A stretch of DNA of 64,000 nt from Aurantiacibacter zhengii. GTDB taxonomy: Bacteria > Pseudomonadota > Alphaproteobacteria > Sphingomonadales > Sphingomonadaceae. Shown here piece after piece: positions 1 to 9,036 of this stretch (position 1 is the stretch's first letter; every line of letters starts with the position of its first letter). The stretch lies in NCBI RefSeq assembly GCF_003584125.1, contig NZ_QXFL01000002.1, positions 372,001 to 436,000 on the forward strand, read 5' to 3'. A program made the position numbers and the translations under genes. Below the pieces are notes generated by a model that saw nothing but the letters and a program-made list of their open reading frames with translations, ran no database searches and had not been told where the DNA came from.

Positions 1-19
1 CGTTGGCGTAGCAGGTCCG

Positions 20-715
20 TCACAGGGCAAAAAACGCGGTCTCGCCGGAACCGCCCAGATTGATATCGAAGCGCCATTTGCCAGTATCGACCGGCGTCGC
101 GACAAGCGTTTCCCTGCGCTCGGCAGGTACGCAAGCAAGAACAGGATCGTCGGCAAGGCCGTCGCTGCCTTCGAAATATAACCGCGTTGCCAACCTGGCG
201 AGCACGCCTCTGGCAAAGACGGACATCGCTATATGCGGCGCCTGGAATGTCCCTCGGGGTCCTGGGACCCGCCCGGGCTTGATAGTCAAAAAACGGAACT
301 CGCCTTCATCCGACGTTGCTGATCTGCCAAATCCGCAGAACTCATTTCCTGCCAGACGGTCGTCCTTGTCCGGATAGCGACCTCGCGCATCGGCTTGCCA
401 GATTTCCACCATGGCATCGGGCACGGGCTCGCCCGCAGCATCCCGCACGATGCCGATGATTTCTATCCTTTCGCCTTCGGGATTGGTCCGGACGGCGCCT
501 CGGCCCAGAACATAGTGCTCGGCAGGAAAAAGTTCGGGCCGCGCGCCTAAGTCGGAATTACCGACGAGGTCAGCGCCGCCTTTCCAAGGCAGGCCGTAAT
601 GAAAAAACGGGCCGACCGTTTGAGAAGGAGTCTGGCCGAAAAGGGTTTGGTCCTGATTGTCCTGACGCGGCGCGGGCACCCTCTTTTCGAGCGGAACAAT
701 ACTTTCATTCATCAT
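20..715 (-). CDS. pcaG: Protocatechuate 3,4-dioxygenase, alpha subunit
   Basis: 231 residues. With PcaH it forms the intradiol ring-cleaving dioxygenase that opens protocatechuate to 3-carboxy-cis,cis-muconate in the cytoplasm (beta-ketoadipate pathway). It has the N-terminal TPSQTVGPFFHYGL signature, the VEIWQAD strand and the TIKPGRVPGPRG segment of the family. As in other alpha subunits, the iron-ligand Tyr and His positions are not kept (APHIAMSV where beta has AHIHLS). The start overlaps the end of pcaH by 11 bases, so the two are translationally coupled and probably made in equal amounts. It is the last complete gene of the pob-pca operon; bases 1-19 beyond its stop are too short to identify what follows. 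Identification is secure from the pairing with pcaH. Confidence 0.93.
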   Translation of the reverse strand: MMNESIVPLEKRVPAPRQDNQDQTLFGQTPSQTVGPFFHYGLPWKGGADLVGNSDLGARPELFPAEHYVLGRGAVRTNPEGERIEIIGIVRDAAGEPVPDAMVEIWQADARGRYPDKDDRLAGNEFCGFGRSATSDEGEFRFLTIKPGRVPGPRGTFQAPHIAMSVFARGVLARLATRLYFEGSDGLADDPVLACVPAERRETLVATPVDTGKWRFDINLGGSGETAFFAL

Positions 716-1418
716 GATCGTCCTCGAACGGTGTCTGATCGCGCCCTTTCAATACCACATCGAACAGGTAGCCCAGCGCAAAACCCGCTTCGGTCGTGTC
801 CAGATCGAAACGACTGACCATGCGCTGCCGGTATGGCATCGGGACGGCATTCGCGATCGGGTCGATCTCAATCAGCGGGTCGTCAGGGAAATACATCTGC
901 GTGACCAGACGCGTTGCAAATGCCGGCCCGAGCAGGGAGAGGTGGATGTGGGCGGGCCGCCAAGCGTTCTTGTGGTTGCCCCACGGATAGGCGCCCGGCT
1001 TGATCGTGGTGAACCGATACCGTCCCTCGGCATCTGTGACTACGCGGCCAGCACCAGCGAAATTAGGATCGAGCGGGGCGTTCCAGCCATCCTTGGAATG
1101 GATGTACCGACCTGCCGAATTGGCCTGCCAAATTTCCATCACCGTGTTCGCGACCGGACGCCGGTCCTCATCCAGCACGCGGCCCGACACATGGATACGC
1201 TGGCCTATAGGCTCACCCGCATGCTGCGCGGTCATGTCGTGAAAGGCATGCCCCATCAACCGATCCCAGCAGTCCACCGGGCCGGTCGTCTCGGTCGGCG
1301 TTTGCGGAATTACAATGCGCGGCTGTTGCGGTGCGCGCAATTCGGTCGACCGGTAATCGGGGAACCGGTCTGGTGGTGAGGATACGTCCGGGCGGCGGTA
1401 TCGGAGGGTGCCGGTCAT
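705..1418 (-). CDS. pcaH: Protocatechuate 3,4-dioxygenase, beta subunit
   Basis: 237 residues, the usual PcaH length. This is the catalytic, Fe(III)-binding subunit. The four expected ligands are visible: Tyr105 (SAGRYIHS), Tyr144 (KPGAYPWG), and His157 and His159 (RPAHIHLS). The open frame continues far upstream to about 2066, but that part is only a shadow of pcaJ. The real start is the ATG at 1418, which overlaps the pcaJ stop (ATGA) and gives the normal N-terminus with [10 protein letters not shown]. It lies between pcaJ and pcaG in one operon. Confidence 0.95.
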   Translation of the reverse strand: MTGTLRYRRPDVSSPPDRFPDYRSTELRAPQQPRIVIPQTPTETTGPVDCWDRLMGHAFHDMTAQHAGEPIGQRIHVSGRVLDEDRRPVANTVMEIWQANSAGRYIHSKDGWNAPLDPNFAGAGRVVTDAEGRYRFTTIKPGAYPWGNHKNAWRPAHIHLSLLGPAFATRLVTQMYFPDDPLIEIDPIANAVPMPYRQRMVSRFDLDTTEAGFALGYLFDVVLKGRDQTPFEDDHDE

Positions 1419-2086
1419 GGGGCCGTACTCCCATTGCCTGGCGGCACAGTCAGCGGAGCCGCAGTGTTCGCAAGAACTTCCTCGACGGAAACGCCAGGCG
1501 CAAGTTCGACCAGCCGGAACCCCGGCTTGTCGCATGCAATAACCGCCATGTCGGTCACTATCAGGTCCACGCACCCCTTCCCTGTCAACGGTAGGCTGCA
1601 TTCCTCCAGCAGCTTGGGCGCTCCTAGCTTGCTGAGATGGTCCATCACGACGACGACACGCTTGACGCCCGCGACAAGGTCCATGGCACCGCCCATCCCT
1701 TTCACCATCTTGCCGGGAATGGTCCAGTTGGCGATATCGCCCGCAACCGAGACCTCCATCGCGCCGAGGACGGTCAAGTCGATATGCCCGCCGCGGATCA
1801 TCGCGAAACTTTCCGCAGAGGAGAAGAAACTGGACGTCGGGAGCGCGGTGATGGTCTGTTTCCCCGCGTTGATAAGATCGGGATCTGCTTCGCCTTCGAA
1901 GGGGAACGGCCCCATGCCAAGCATTCCGTTTTCGGATTGCAGGGTAACGTCGACGCCGCGCGGAATATGATTCGCTACCAGCGTCGGAATACCGATCCCG
2001 AGATTGACATAGAAACCGTCGCCCAGTTCCTGCGCAGCGCGGGCCGCCATCTGGTCGCGGGTCCACCCCTTCCCAACATCAACCAT
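1415..2086 (-). CDS. pcaJ: 3-oxoadipate CoA-transferase, subunit B
   Basis: 223 residues. This is the beta subunit of the succinyl-CoA:3-oxoadipate CoA-transferase that activates beta-ketoadipate before thiolysis. The SENGMLG motif carries the catalytic glutamate (Glu52) that forms the enzyme-CoA thioester, and [13 protein letters not shown] near residue 30 is typical of the family. It overlaps pcaI by 8 bases upstream and pcaH by 4 bases downstream, so all three are translationally coupled. Sequence alone cannot exclude acetoacetate CoA-transferase (ScoB), which is very similar; the pca neighbours decide for PcaJ. Confidence 0.92.
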   Translation of the reverse strand: MVDVGKGWTRDQMAARAAQELGDGFYVNLGIGIPTLVANHIPRGVDVTLQSENGMLGMGPFPFEGEADPDLINAGKQTITALPTSSFFSSAESFAMIRGGHIDLTVLGAMEVSVAGDIANWTIPGKMVKGMGGAMDLVAGVKRVVVVMDHLSKLGAPKLLEECSLPLTGKGCVDLIVTDMAVIACDKPGFRLVELAPGVSVEEVLANTAAPLTVPPGNGSTAP

Positions 2087-2795
2087 TATTGTCCTCCCGC
2101 GGACGGGTCGTCAGCTTTTCGATCCGCTTTTCATTGATCGTCGACTGCACCAGGCGATCGACATAGATGCCAGGAAGGTGGACGCAATCCGGGTCGAACG
2201 TGCCCGCTGGCACGATCTCCTCGACCTCGGCCACCGTGACACGGCCTGCCATCGCCATCTCAGGATTGAAATTGCGCGCGGTACGGCGGAACATCAGATT
2301 GCCTGAAGGATCGGCGCGCCATGCCTTGACGATCGACAGGTCCGATCGCAGCCAGGTCTCGCGAATATACATCTCCCCGTCGAATTCCTCGACGGGTTTT
2401 CCTTCAGCGACGACGGTGCCGTAACCTGTCTTGGTGTAGAAGGCAGGAATGCCCGCTCCGCCAGCACGGATGCGCTCCGCCAGCGTTCCTTGCGGATTGA
2501 GTTCGAGTTCCAGTTGGCCCGACAGGTATTGCTGCTCGAACAGCTTGTTTTCGCCCACGTAGCTGGAAATCATCCTGGCCACCTGCCGTGTTTCCAGCAG
2601 CATCCACAGACCGAAGCCGTCGGCACCCGCATTGTTTGAAATCACGGTCAGGTTTTTCACCCCCGATTGCCGGATAACGGGGATCAGGCTTTCAGGGTTG
2701 CCGGAGAGGCCGAACCCGCCGGACATGATCGTCATGCCATCACGTAGCAGGCCTTCGAGCGCGCCTTGCGGGTTTTGGTAAATCTTGTTCGCCAT
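2079..2795 (-). CDS. pcaI: 3-oxoadipate CoA-transferase, subunit A
   Basis: 238 residues, the alpha subunit partner of PcaJ. It shows the [11 protein letters not shown]oA-binding loop near residue 26 and the conserved [15 protein letters not shown] stretch near residue 115 of class I CoA-transferases. It starts 3 bases after the pobA stop and overlaps pcaJ, so it belongs to the same transcript. ScoA of ketone-body metabolism is the nearest alternative, disfavoured by context. Confidence 0.92.
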   Translation of the reverse strand: MANKIYQNPQGALEGLLRDGMTIMSGGFGLSGNPESLIPVIRQSGVKNLTVISNNAGADGFGLWMLLETRQVARMISSYVGENKLFEQQYLSGQLELELNPQGTLAERIRAGGAGIPAFYTKTGYGTVVAEGKPVEEFDGEMYIRETWLRSDLSIVKAWRADPSGNLMFRRTARNFNPEMAMAGRVTVAEVEEIVPAGTFDPDCVHLPGIYVDRLVQSTINEKRIEKLTTRPREDNNG

Positions 2796-2798
2796 ATC

Positions 2799-3986
2799 CT
2801 ACTCCAGCGGCAGGCCGACATAGTTTTCAGCCAGCGTTCTCTGCGCTGGCAAGGACCCGCGAATGTATTCCAGTTCCGCCATCTGCATGCGCCTGTCGAA
2901 CCCGTCCATATCCGGGTACCTGTGCGTGATCGAAGTGAACCACCAGGAAAAGCGCACAGCCTTCCAGACACGGGCGAGCGCGCGTGACGAGTAGTTGTCG
3001 ATCCCGGCATCAGAATTCTCGGTGTAATGTTCAACGAATGCTTCGGCGAGGATCGCCACGTCACTTACCGCCAGGTTCATCCCCTTCGCGCCTGTCGGCG
3101 GCACGATGTGTGCAGCATCACCGGCGAGGAATAGCCGGTTCCACCGCATCGGCTCGGCGACGAAGGACCGCAAGGGTGCAATGGATTTTTCGAAGCTCGG
3201 ACCGCGTACCACTCGCGCGCCGACTTCGGGACCGAGCCGAAGGCAAAGTTCGTCCCAGAAACGCTCGTCGCTCCAGTCCTCCAGCTTCTCATCGATATCG
3301 CACTGAATGTAATACCTGCTGCGCGTCGGCGAGCGCATGGAAGCGAGAGCGAAGCCGCGTTCGTGATTGGCATAGATCAGTTCGTCTTCCACCGGCGGTA
3401 CCTCGGCAAGGATTCCGAGCCAGCCGAACGGATAAATTCGTTCGAATTCGCGCTGCACAGAAGCAGGAATGGATTTGCGGCTGACGCCGTGCTGACCGTC
3501 ACAACCGACGACGAAATCGCACCGCACCTCGTACTGGTCGCCTGTCTGCTCCCGCCATCTCACCGTCGGGGCCGTCCCGTCCGCCCCCTCGATAGTCACT
3601 TCCCGGGCGTTCCAGACGATCCGCACACCGCGCTCGTCCGCCGCCTCGAACAGATCGTGCATGACCTCCTGCTGGCCATACACCGTCACAGTCCTGCCGT
3701 CCGTAAGCCCTTCCATGTCGATATGGAACAATTCGCCATCCAGGCTCAAGTTGGTGCCGCCATGGACAAGCCCTTGTTCATCGAGCCGGTCCGCGAGGCC
3801 TAGCCCATGCAGCAAGTCCACCGTGACCTGTTCAAGCACGCCGGCCCTCACCCTGCCCTCGACATACTCCCGGTCGTGGCGTTCCAGAACTATGGCGTCG
3901 ATACCATCGCGTGCCAGCAGATGGGCCAGGAACATCCCTGCCGGGCCAGCGCCGATGATCGCAACCTGAGTGCGCATTGCAGACAT
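2799..3986 (-). CDS. pobA: 4-hydroxybenzoate 3-monooxygenase
   Basis: 395 residues, matching the roughly 394 of characterised PobA. It is an FAD- and NAD(P)H-dependent hydroxylase converting 4-hydroxybenzoate to protocatechuate, the substrate of PcaGH. The Rossmann motif GAGPAG is at residues 12-17; a DG-type motif (VVGCDGQHG) and the C-terminal FAD motif (LAGDAAHIVPPTGAKG) follow. I chose the ATG at 3986 because AGGAAGAGG sits 5 bases upstream; the open frame extends 11 codons further without support. It is the first gene of the operon and lies head-to-head with the AraC-type regulator. Confidence 0.95.
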   Translation of the reverse strand: MSAMRTQVAIIGAGPAGMFLAHLLARDGIDAIVLERHDREYVEGRVRAGVLEQVTVDLLHGLGLADRLDEQGLVHGGTNLSLDGELFHIDMEGLTDGRTVTVYGQQEVMHDLFEAADERGVRIVWNAREVTIEGADGTAPTVRWREQTGDQYEVRCDFVVGCDGQHGVSRKSIPASVQREFERIYPFGWLGILAEVPPVEDELIYANHERGFALASMRSPTRSRYYIQCDIDEKLEDWSDERFWDELCLRLGPEVGARVVRGPSFEKSIAPLRSFVAEPMRWNRLFLAGDAAHIVPPTGAKGMNLAVSDVAILAEAFVEHYTENSDAGIDNYSSRALARVWKAVRFSWWFTSITHRYPDMDGFDRRMQMAELEYIRGSLPAQRTLAENYVGLPLE

Positions 3987-4128
3987 TAAACCTCTTCCTG
4001 ACCATGCCTCTTTGGACACAGGCCGCTCGTGACAAGCTTTCCTGCAAATGCCTCGTAGAATGCATGAGTGCCATGTGCACTTCGCGACAATTCTTGGACA
4101 ATTCGTCGCAATCGCCTATCGCAAGTTC
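3987..4128. promoter_or_regulatory. Divergent pobA / regulator control region
   Basis: This gap between two head-to-head genes must hold both promoters. The heptamer TTGGACA occurs twice in the same orientation, at 4012-4018 and 4094-4100, a plausible pair of regulator half-sites. This is inference; I cannot place -35/-10 boxes with confidence. Confidence 0.4.
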
Positions 4129-5010
4129 ATGCCTGGTTCCGCAGTACCCTACTTCTATCTGTACGGAGAGCCGCCGCGCGCGGTGGACCAAACCTTCGTC
4201 CACCTCGAACGACTGGATGATAGGTCGCGGCCTAGCGAATGGACAATTCGCCCGCATTCACATACCGATCTGCACCAGATCTTCCTGCTGCAGAGCGGAG
4301 GGGGTGATGTCGTAATCGAAGGCGTTCATAACCACGTTCCCGCACCTGCCCTCATTACGATACCGGCGACAGCGGTGCACGGGTTCGACTGGAGCGAGGA
4401 TTCCGCCGGTTGGGTGCTGACAGTTTCGGTCGCCTTCTACGAACATCTCGTCCGGGACCATGCGGACCTGGCACTGCTTTTTGGCCAGAGTCACCTTCTT
4501 GCGCTCGATGCCCCGGCGCATCGCGAAGCGGCAAGCTGGGCGACTGATCTAATTAAGGAACTGGGTTGGTCCGCGACGGGACATCGCGCCGCGGTCGAGG
4601 CGAGTGTCCTGCGATTTGCCATTCTCTGCGCGAGATTGGCGGAAGCCGACCGCGGCAAGCACGTCGGTATCGCCGCATCCCCTTCAGCTGCCCTCGTTGC
4701 GCGTTACCGGGGGCGGGTTGAAGACCGCTTTCGGAAGCGGGAACCGATTACCGTTCATGCCACCGCGCTCGCCACCAGCCAGAGCGTGCTGCGGAGCGCG
4801 TGTCAGAAGATCGCCGGTCGGTCACCGAGCCAGATTCTCGATGATCGAGCCCTTCTGGAAGCCAAGCGTCTGCTTCTCTACTCTCACATGTCCATTGCAG
4901 AGATCGCCTATTCTCTCGGCTTCACCGATCCGGCGTATTTCTCGCGTTTCTTTTCACGTCAGGAGGGGTGCGCGCCGTCCGGGTTCCGCCAAAGTAGGCG
5001 TCATGCATGA
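4129..5010 (+). CDS. AraC-family regulator of 4-hydroxybenzoate catabolism (PobR-like)
   Basis: 293 residues from the ATG at 4129. An N-terminal cupin-like sensor domain (HSHTDLHQIFLL near residue 45) precedes a C-terminal AraC/XylS double helix-turn-helix, whose last part reads SIAEIAYSLGFTDPAYFSRFF. It is divergent from pobA, the standard arrangement for PobR, which activates pobA on binding 4-hydroxybenzoate. The frame is open from 4048, but the stretch before residue 28 does not look like a sensor domain and the segment after Met28 (PYFYLYGE) resembles family N-termini. No strong ribosome site precedes either start, so the N-terminus is uncertain. Confidence 0.85.
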   Translation: MPGSAVPYFYLYGEPPRAVDQTFVHLERLDDRSRPSEWTIRPHSHTDLHQIFLLQSGGGDVVIEGVHNHVPAPALITIPATAVHGFDWSEDSAGWVLTVSVAFYEHLVRDHADLALLFGQSHLLALDAPAHREAASWATDLIKELGWSATGHRAAVEASVLRFAILCARLAEADRGKHVGIAASPSAALVARYRGRVEDRFRKREPITVHATALATSQSVLRSACQKIAGRSPSQILDDRALLEAKRLLLYSHMSIAEIAYSLGFTDPAYFSRFFSRQEGCAPSGFRQSRRHA

Positions 5011-5161
5011 TGTCCTCAGTGTGCTCCCGGACTCCCGACGGCACTATCCCATGATCGGAATACATGGCCTTTCTGGAACCAGGATAGGGTGACGGCACTG
5101 TTATTCTATGGCATTTTGTCTCTGGCGTTAGCGAAGCCGATGAAACCCCTAAAATGTGGAG

Positions 5162-5190
5162 ACATCTGAAAAGCTGCGATTTTCGGATGT
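5162..5190 (-). terminator. Hairpin downstream of tRNA-Ser
   Basis: An 11-bp inverted repeat (ACATCTGAAAA / TTTTCGGATGT, one T-G pair) with a 7-base loop lies just past the 3' end of the minus-strand tRNA-Ser. It lacks a long U-run but is well placed to end or process the tRNA transcript. Confidence 0.5.
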
Positions 5191-5193
5191 GAG

Positions 5194-5283
5194 TGGCGGA
5201 GAGGGAGGGATTCGAACCCTCGGAACCCGTAAGGGCTCAACAGTTTTCGAGACTGCCCCGTTCGACCACTCCGGCACCTCTCC
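5194..5283 (-). tRNA. tRNA-Ser (CGA)
   Basis: 90 bases including an encoded CCA. The acceptor stem GGAGAGG pairs with CCTCTCC, the anticodon loop reads CTCGAAA giving anticodon CGA (reads UCG), a long variable arm typical of tRNA-Ser is present, and the T-loop GTTCGAATC is intact. Confidence 0.96.
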
Positions 5284-5445
5284 GCTAGACAGGTGTCTAT
5301 GATAAACCCGCAGTCGATTGGGAAGGGCGCCGGTTAGCGGAGAGACGGTGTCTTGCCAAGTCCCTTCCGCGCGAATTCTCGCAAAAACGGGGGACGAGGT
5401 GCTCCGCATGCTTGTTCGCCGGTAGTTCAGGCATATATTCGCCGC

Positions 5446-5826
5446 ATGGAACGCTCGGTATTCTATTCTTCACAGGCGGGTCGTCGCATCGACGCGCCGC
5501 GCCGCTCGCGCGCGCGCTTTGCCATCGGCGACATCGTGAAACACCGCAATTTCGATTTTCGCGGTGTCATATTCGATATCGATCCGGTCTATGCCAACTC
5601 CGAAGAGTGGTACGAGCAGATTCCCGAGGGGCAGCGGCCCGATCGGGACCAGCCGTTCTATCACCTTCTGGCGGAGAACGAAGAGAGCTCCTACGTCGCC
5701 TACGTCAGCCAGCAGAACCTGCTGGCCGATACCGACGGCGAACCGATCGACCACCCGCAGGTGGACCAGCTGTTCGAACAGTTCAGCGCCGGGCGCTATC
5801 GCCTGCGCCGCAGCCTGACGCACTAG
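5446..5826 (+). CDS. hspQ: Heat shock protein HspQ (YccV family)
   Basis: 126 residues. It matches the HspQ/YccV domain, a small beta-barrel first described as hemimethylated-DNA binding and later as a heat-shock factor and Lon protease specificity enhancer. Family landmarks are FAIGDIVKHRNFDFRGVI near residue 24, the DPVYANSEEWY segment, and HLLAENEESSYVAYVSQQN near residue 75. The frame opens at 5353, but the family N-terminus fits the ATG at 5446. It is monocistronic, between the tRNA-Ser and a convergent ABC permease. Confidence 0.88.
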   Translation: MERSVFYSSQAGRRIDAPRRSRARFAIGDIVKHRNFDFRGVIFDIDPVYANSEEWYEQIPEGQRPDRDQPFYHLLAENEESSYVAYVSQQNLLADTDGEPIDHPQVDQLFEQFSAGRYRLRRSLTH

Positions 5827-5830
5827 GCAG

Positions 5831-6721
5831 TCAGGATTTTATCTTCCAGCCGCTTTTCAACACGCGGTAGGTGATGAAGCCCAGCACCAGGTTGAGCACC
5901 CCGACGCCGATCGCGGCGCCCACCACGTGCGCATTGTCGTTGCCGATGTCGCTCTGACCCAGGAAGCCGTAGCGGAAGCCCGAAATCATGTAGAAGAATG
6001 GGTTTGCCTTGCTGACGGCCTGGAAGAACGGCGAAAGGTTGGAGATCACGTAGAACGTGCCCGACAGCAGGCTGAGCGGCGCGACGATGAAGTTGGTGAT
6101 CGCAGCGTTGTGATCGAACTTTTCCGCCCAGATGCTGGCCAGCAGGCCGAAGATCGAGAGCATCGTAGCGCCCATCAGGCCGAACCATACAACCGCCCAG
6201 GAATGCGCCACGTGCATGTTCACATCGGGATACAGCACCATGGCCAGCCCCACCGCGCCGCCCACCAGCACCGCGCGCGTAATTGCTGCCATCACGATGC
6301 CGATCATCAGTTCGGCCTCCGACAGCGGGGGCATCAGCAGGTCGATGATGGTCCCCTGCAACTTGCCCGACAGCAGGCTGAAGCTGGAATTGGCAAAGGC
6401 GTTCTGCATCATGCCCATCATGATCAGGCCCGGCGCCACGAAGGTGCCGAAGTTCACGCCCATGATCTCGCGCCCGCCCCGCCCCAGCGCGACGGTAAAG
6501 ATCACCAGGAACAGCAGCGTGGTGACAGCCGGTGCCCACACAGTCTGCGTCTGCACCTTGAGAAACCTGCGACATTCCTTAATATAGAGGCTCCACAGCC
6601 CGATCCGGTTGATCCCGGTGATCTGCGGCTCTCCCTTTGGCGGGAACTTGCGACCGGCATTGCTGCCGGTGGCTATGAATTCGCCCTCTGCGGAGTCTGT
6701 AGCGGGTGCTTGATCGGCCAT
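5831..6721 (-). CDS. ABC-2 type transporter permease
   Basis: 296 residues. An integral membrane subunit of an ABC-2 exporter (DrrB/YadH-like) with about six hydrophobic segments between residues 60 and 290 and the conserved LSGTFYVISNLSPFF loop near residue 225. Its N-terminal 35 residues are hydrophilic and cytoplasmic. The start at 6721 was chosen over an in-frame start 18 codons earlier because the extra segment is unlike the family. The ATP-binding partner is not adjacent on either side, so the substrate cannot be told. It ends 4 bases from convergent hspQ. Confidence 0.85.
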   Translation of the reverse strand: MADQAPATDSAEGEFIATGSNAGRKFPPKGEPQITGINRIGLWSLYIKECRRFLKVQTQTVWAPAVTTLLFLVIFTVALGRGGREIMGVNFGTFVAPGLIMMGMMQNAFANSSFSLLSGKLQGTIIDLLMPPLSEAELMIGIVMAAITRAVLVGGAVGLAMVLYPDVNMHVAHSWAVVWFGLMGATMLSIFGLLASIWAEKFDHNAAITNFIVAPLSLLSGTFYVISNLSPFFQAVSKANPFFYMISGFRYGFLGQSDIGNDNAHVVGAAIGVGVLNLVLGFITYRVLKSGWKIKS

Positions 6722-6808
6722 GGGAGCGCGACTATCTCCCGAGGGCCGGGCTGGCAAGAAAACAAGTCGCCCCAACCGGGGCCATGACGAACGGAATACG
6801 ATTTACTC

Positions 6809-7495
6809 ATGAGTTGGACCGAAGAACGCATCGCCACCCTCACCAAGATGTGGGAGGGCGGCGCTACCGCAAGCGAGATCGCCACCGAACTGGGCGGCGT
6901 GTCCCGTAACGCGGTGATCGGCAAGGCGCACCGCCTCGGTCTGAAGGCGCGTCCCAGCCCGGTGAAGGCGAACGACAAGAAGGCCGCCGCCAAAAAGGAG
7001 GCCGCGGCGAAGCCCGCCGTGCCAAAACCAAAGCCCAAGGCTCCGGCCCCCAAGAAGATGAAAGAGCCTGAAGCACCGAAGGCAGAAGAGCCGCAGCCTG
7101 AGGCATCGGCATCCGCCGCCAATGCCAGCCAGCCCATGCCGGACAAGCGCGAGAATCTGCCCAAGATCGTTTCCTACGGTCCTGGCGGCTTCCTGCGGCA
7201 GGGTCCGGGTGACCAGCAGCCCCCCATTCCCCCCGCTCCGCCGCGCCGACTGGTGCCGGCAAAGCCCGATCCCTCCATCTCCGACAAGACCAGCCTGCTC
7301 GATCTGAACGACCGGGTTTGCCGCTGGCCGATGGGCCATCCGGGCGAGCCGGACTTCCACTTCTGCGGCGTAAAGGTGAACCCGGGGTTCCCCTATTGTG
7401 TGGAACACTGCGGCCGGGCCTACCAAGCACAGCTGCCCCGGGGCGCGCGCCGTCCCCCGCCCCCGCTGCCATTCGGCGGACCTCGCGTTCGCTAA
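6809..7495 (+). CDS. gcrA: GcrA cell cycle regulator
   Basis: 228 residues. GcrA binds sigma-70 holoenzyme and promoters methylated by CcrM at GANTC, activating division and cell-cycle genes in alphaproteobacteria. The N-terminal DNA-binding helix-turn-helix (MSWTEERIATLTKMWEGG, then VSRNAVIGKAHRLGL) is unmistakable. A long Lys/Ala/Pro-rich linker (about residues 50-110) leads to the C-terminal sigma-2-binding module with conserved Cys and His (VCRWPMGHPG ... FCG ... YCVEHCGRAY). The linker makes it longer than Caulobacter GcrA (about 173). It is monocistronic, with its own terminator. Confidence 0.95.
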   Translation: MSWTEERIATLTKMWEGGATASEIATELGGVSRNAVIGKAHRLGLKARPSPVKANDKKAAAKKEAAAKPAVPKPKPKAPAPKKMKEPEAPKAEEPQPEASASAANASQPMPDKRENLPKIVSYGPGGFLRQGPGDQQPPIPPAPPRRLVPAKPDPSISDKTSLLDLNDRVCRWPMGHPGEPDFHFCGVKVNPGFPYCVEHCGRAYQAQLPRGARRPPPPLPFGGPRVR

Positions 7496-7520
7496 AGGTA
7501 CTTACCCGGTTTTTAGGGAA

Positions 7521-7556
7521 GGCCCGCTGTCCAGACCGGATGGCGGGTCTTTCTTT
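7521..7556 (+). terminator. Rho-independent terminator of gcrA
   Basis: GGCCCGC pairs with GCGGGTC, and the stem is extended by TGTCC/GGATG, around a short loop. TTTCTTTT follows. It lies 25 bases after the gcrA stop. Confidence 0.75.
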
Positions 7557-7586
7557 TGATGCCTCGGCGCGGCGTATTCGGCAGAC

Positions 7587-8225
7587 CTACTCCGCTGCCT
7601 CGCCAGTCTTCCAGCCCCATACCAGCAGGCATGGGGGCACGTTGCGCCAGACGTAGCCTGTATCCACGCGGTCGAAGTGTTCCTCGGTCAGCTCCTTCGC
7701 CGTAGGGCGGAACTGGTAAGTGAGGAATGCGCCGCCGGGTCGGATCACGCGCTGGGTGGCTTCCACGATAGACGTCGCGACATCTTCCGGCAGGGACGAG
7801 AACGGCAGGCCGGACAGCACGTAGTCGGCATTGTCATGGCCCAGCTGCGAAACGTATTTCTCCACGTCCGACGCCGAACCGAGCACCGCGTGGAAGCGGT
7901 TGTCGTCTATCGTCTCACGCAGGTATTCGATGAAGCGCGGGTTGGTGTCGATCACCAGCAGCTGTCCGCCTGGCGGCAGTCGGTCGAGGATGTGGGGACA
8001 GAACGTACCCACGCCCGGGCCGTACTCCACGAACAGCTTGCAGTTCTTCCAGTCCACCCGGTCAAGCATGGCGTCTATCGTGACGCGCGATGACGGGATG
8101 ATCGAACCGACCATGCCCGGATGCTCCAGGAAACCGCGAAAGAAAACCGCGAAGGGGCTCAGGAAGCGGCTGATCGGCCCTCGCCTTGCGCTGCCGGTCG
8201 ATATTGCCTGCTCATTTCCATTCAC
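7587..8225 (-). CDS. SAM-dependent methyltransferase, PmtA-like
   Basis: 212 residues. A class I SAM methyltransferase: motif I is FVEYGPGVGTF near residue 65, the acidic loop is LLVIDTNPRF near residue 90, and the motif IV region reads DYVLSGLPFSSLP near residue 132. The SGLP motif and the N-terminal amphipathic FLSPFAVFFRGFLEHP are typical of Rhodobacter/Agrobacterium-type phospholipid N-methyltransferases, which make phosphatidylcholine from phosphatidylethanolamine at the membrane surface. The family also resembles rRNA adenine dimethylases, so the lipid role is inferred. It converges with gcrA. Confidence 0.72.
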   Translation of the reverse strand: MNGNEQAISTGSARRGPISRFLSPFAVFFRGFLEHPGMVGSIIPSSRVTIDAMLDRVDWKNCKLFVEYGPGVGTFCPHILDRLPPGGQLLVIDTNPRFIEYLRETIDDNRFHAVLGSASDVEKYVSQLGHDNADYVLSGLPFSSLPEDVATSIVEATQRVIRPGGAFLTYQFRPTAKELTEEHFDRVDTGYVWRNVPPCLLVWGWKTGEAAE

Positions 8226-8498
8226 GTGGCTCGCGCCCTTTCGTTTTCAGCCCATGGTTAGATGCTTGCGCGCATCCCCATGCCAAGCATGGGCGATAAA
8301 ACCAAGTGAAACGACCAGCCCGCGCGAAAACTGGCACAGTTTTTCCTACACTTGAGGAGCTGTCGCGGTTCCGGAATGGGGCACAGCTTCTGGTCAATGC
8401 GGCCAGGGCTTACGGTGGGGCGCTTGCGCAGTCCGCGCCGTGATGGCAGCAAGGACGGTGGACGACACGCCATCCAGGCGCTGTCGCAGGGGAATGAC

Positions 8499-9017
8499 AT
8501 GCCGATATCGCTTTACGATGCCACCGTACCGACCATGATCCAGATGCTTGGCGCCGTACAGGGGTTGATCGTGAAGGCGAAGGACAGCGACATTTCCGAA
8601 GAAACCATCGCCAGCGCGTGCCTGCGCGAAGGCATGGCGCCGTTCCCGCGCCAGGTGAACTGGATGATCGGTCACTCGCTCGGCGCGATAGAGGCGGTGC
8701 GCAAGGGCGAAATGACCCCCGACACGAGCGAACCCACCACCGAGCTGGAGCAGATGCGGCTGAACCTGGGCGCGGCGGAAAACAAGTTGCGGGCGCTTTC
8801 CATCGGAGAACTCGAAAGCTTCGTCGGCCAGCCCGTGCGTTTCGTGATGAAGGCGCGCGGCGTCGACATCCCCTTCACCGCAGAGCAGTTCCTGCTCAGC
8901 TTTTCACAGCCGAACTTCTTCTTCCACGCCACCACGGCCTACGCCATCCTGCGGCAACTGGGCCTGGACATCGGCAAGGTGGACTACCTCGGCCAGGTTC
9001 GCGCGGCGGTCGAATAG
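8499..9017 (+). CDS. DUF1993 family protein
   Basis: 172 residues starting MPISLYDATVPTMIQML, the usual start of DUF1993 proteins, which have a DinB-like four-helix fold of unknown function. The start at 8499 is preceded by AGGGGAA at good spacing; the frame upstream (from 8352) is non-coding shadow. Two His residues (GHSLGAIE, FFFHATTAYAILR) sit where DinB-like proteins bind metal, but a metal role is inference. It stands alone; its stop lies 19 bases from the convergent methyltransferase-like gene. Confidence 0.8.
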   Translation: MPISLYDATVPTMIQMLGAVQGLIVKAKDSDISEETIASACLREGMAPFPRQVNWMIGHSLGAIEAVRKGEMTPDTSEPTTELEQMRLNLGAAENKLRALSIGELESFVGQPVRFVMKARGVDIPFTAEQFLLSFSQPNFFFHATTAYAILRQLGLDIGKVDYLGQVRAAVE

Positions 9018-9036
9018 CGCCGCATCGCCAATAGCA

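Noticed and set aside
1419-2066. N-terminal extension of pcaH giving a 453-codon frame
   Set aside because: The extra part is an alternative frame of pcaJ; PcaH has a standard start at 1418 coupled to the pcaJ stop.
8334-8351. A further TGGCAC near 8334 as a sigma-54 promoter
   Set aside because: The -12 block is missing (TTCCT instead of TTGCA) and no upstream element like AAATTCCCAACA is present.
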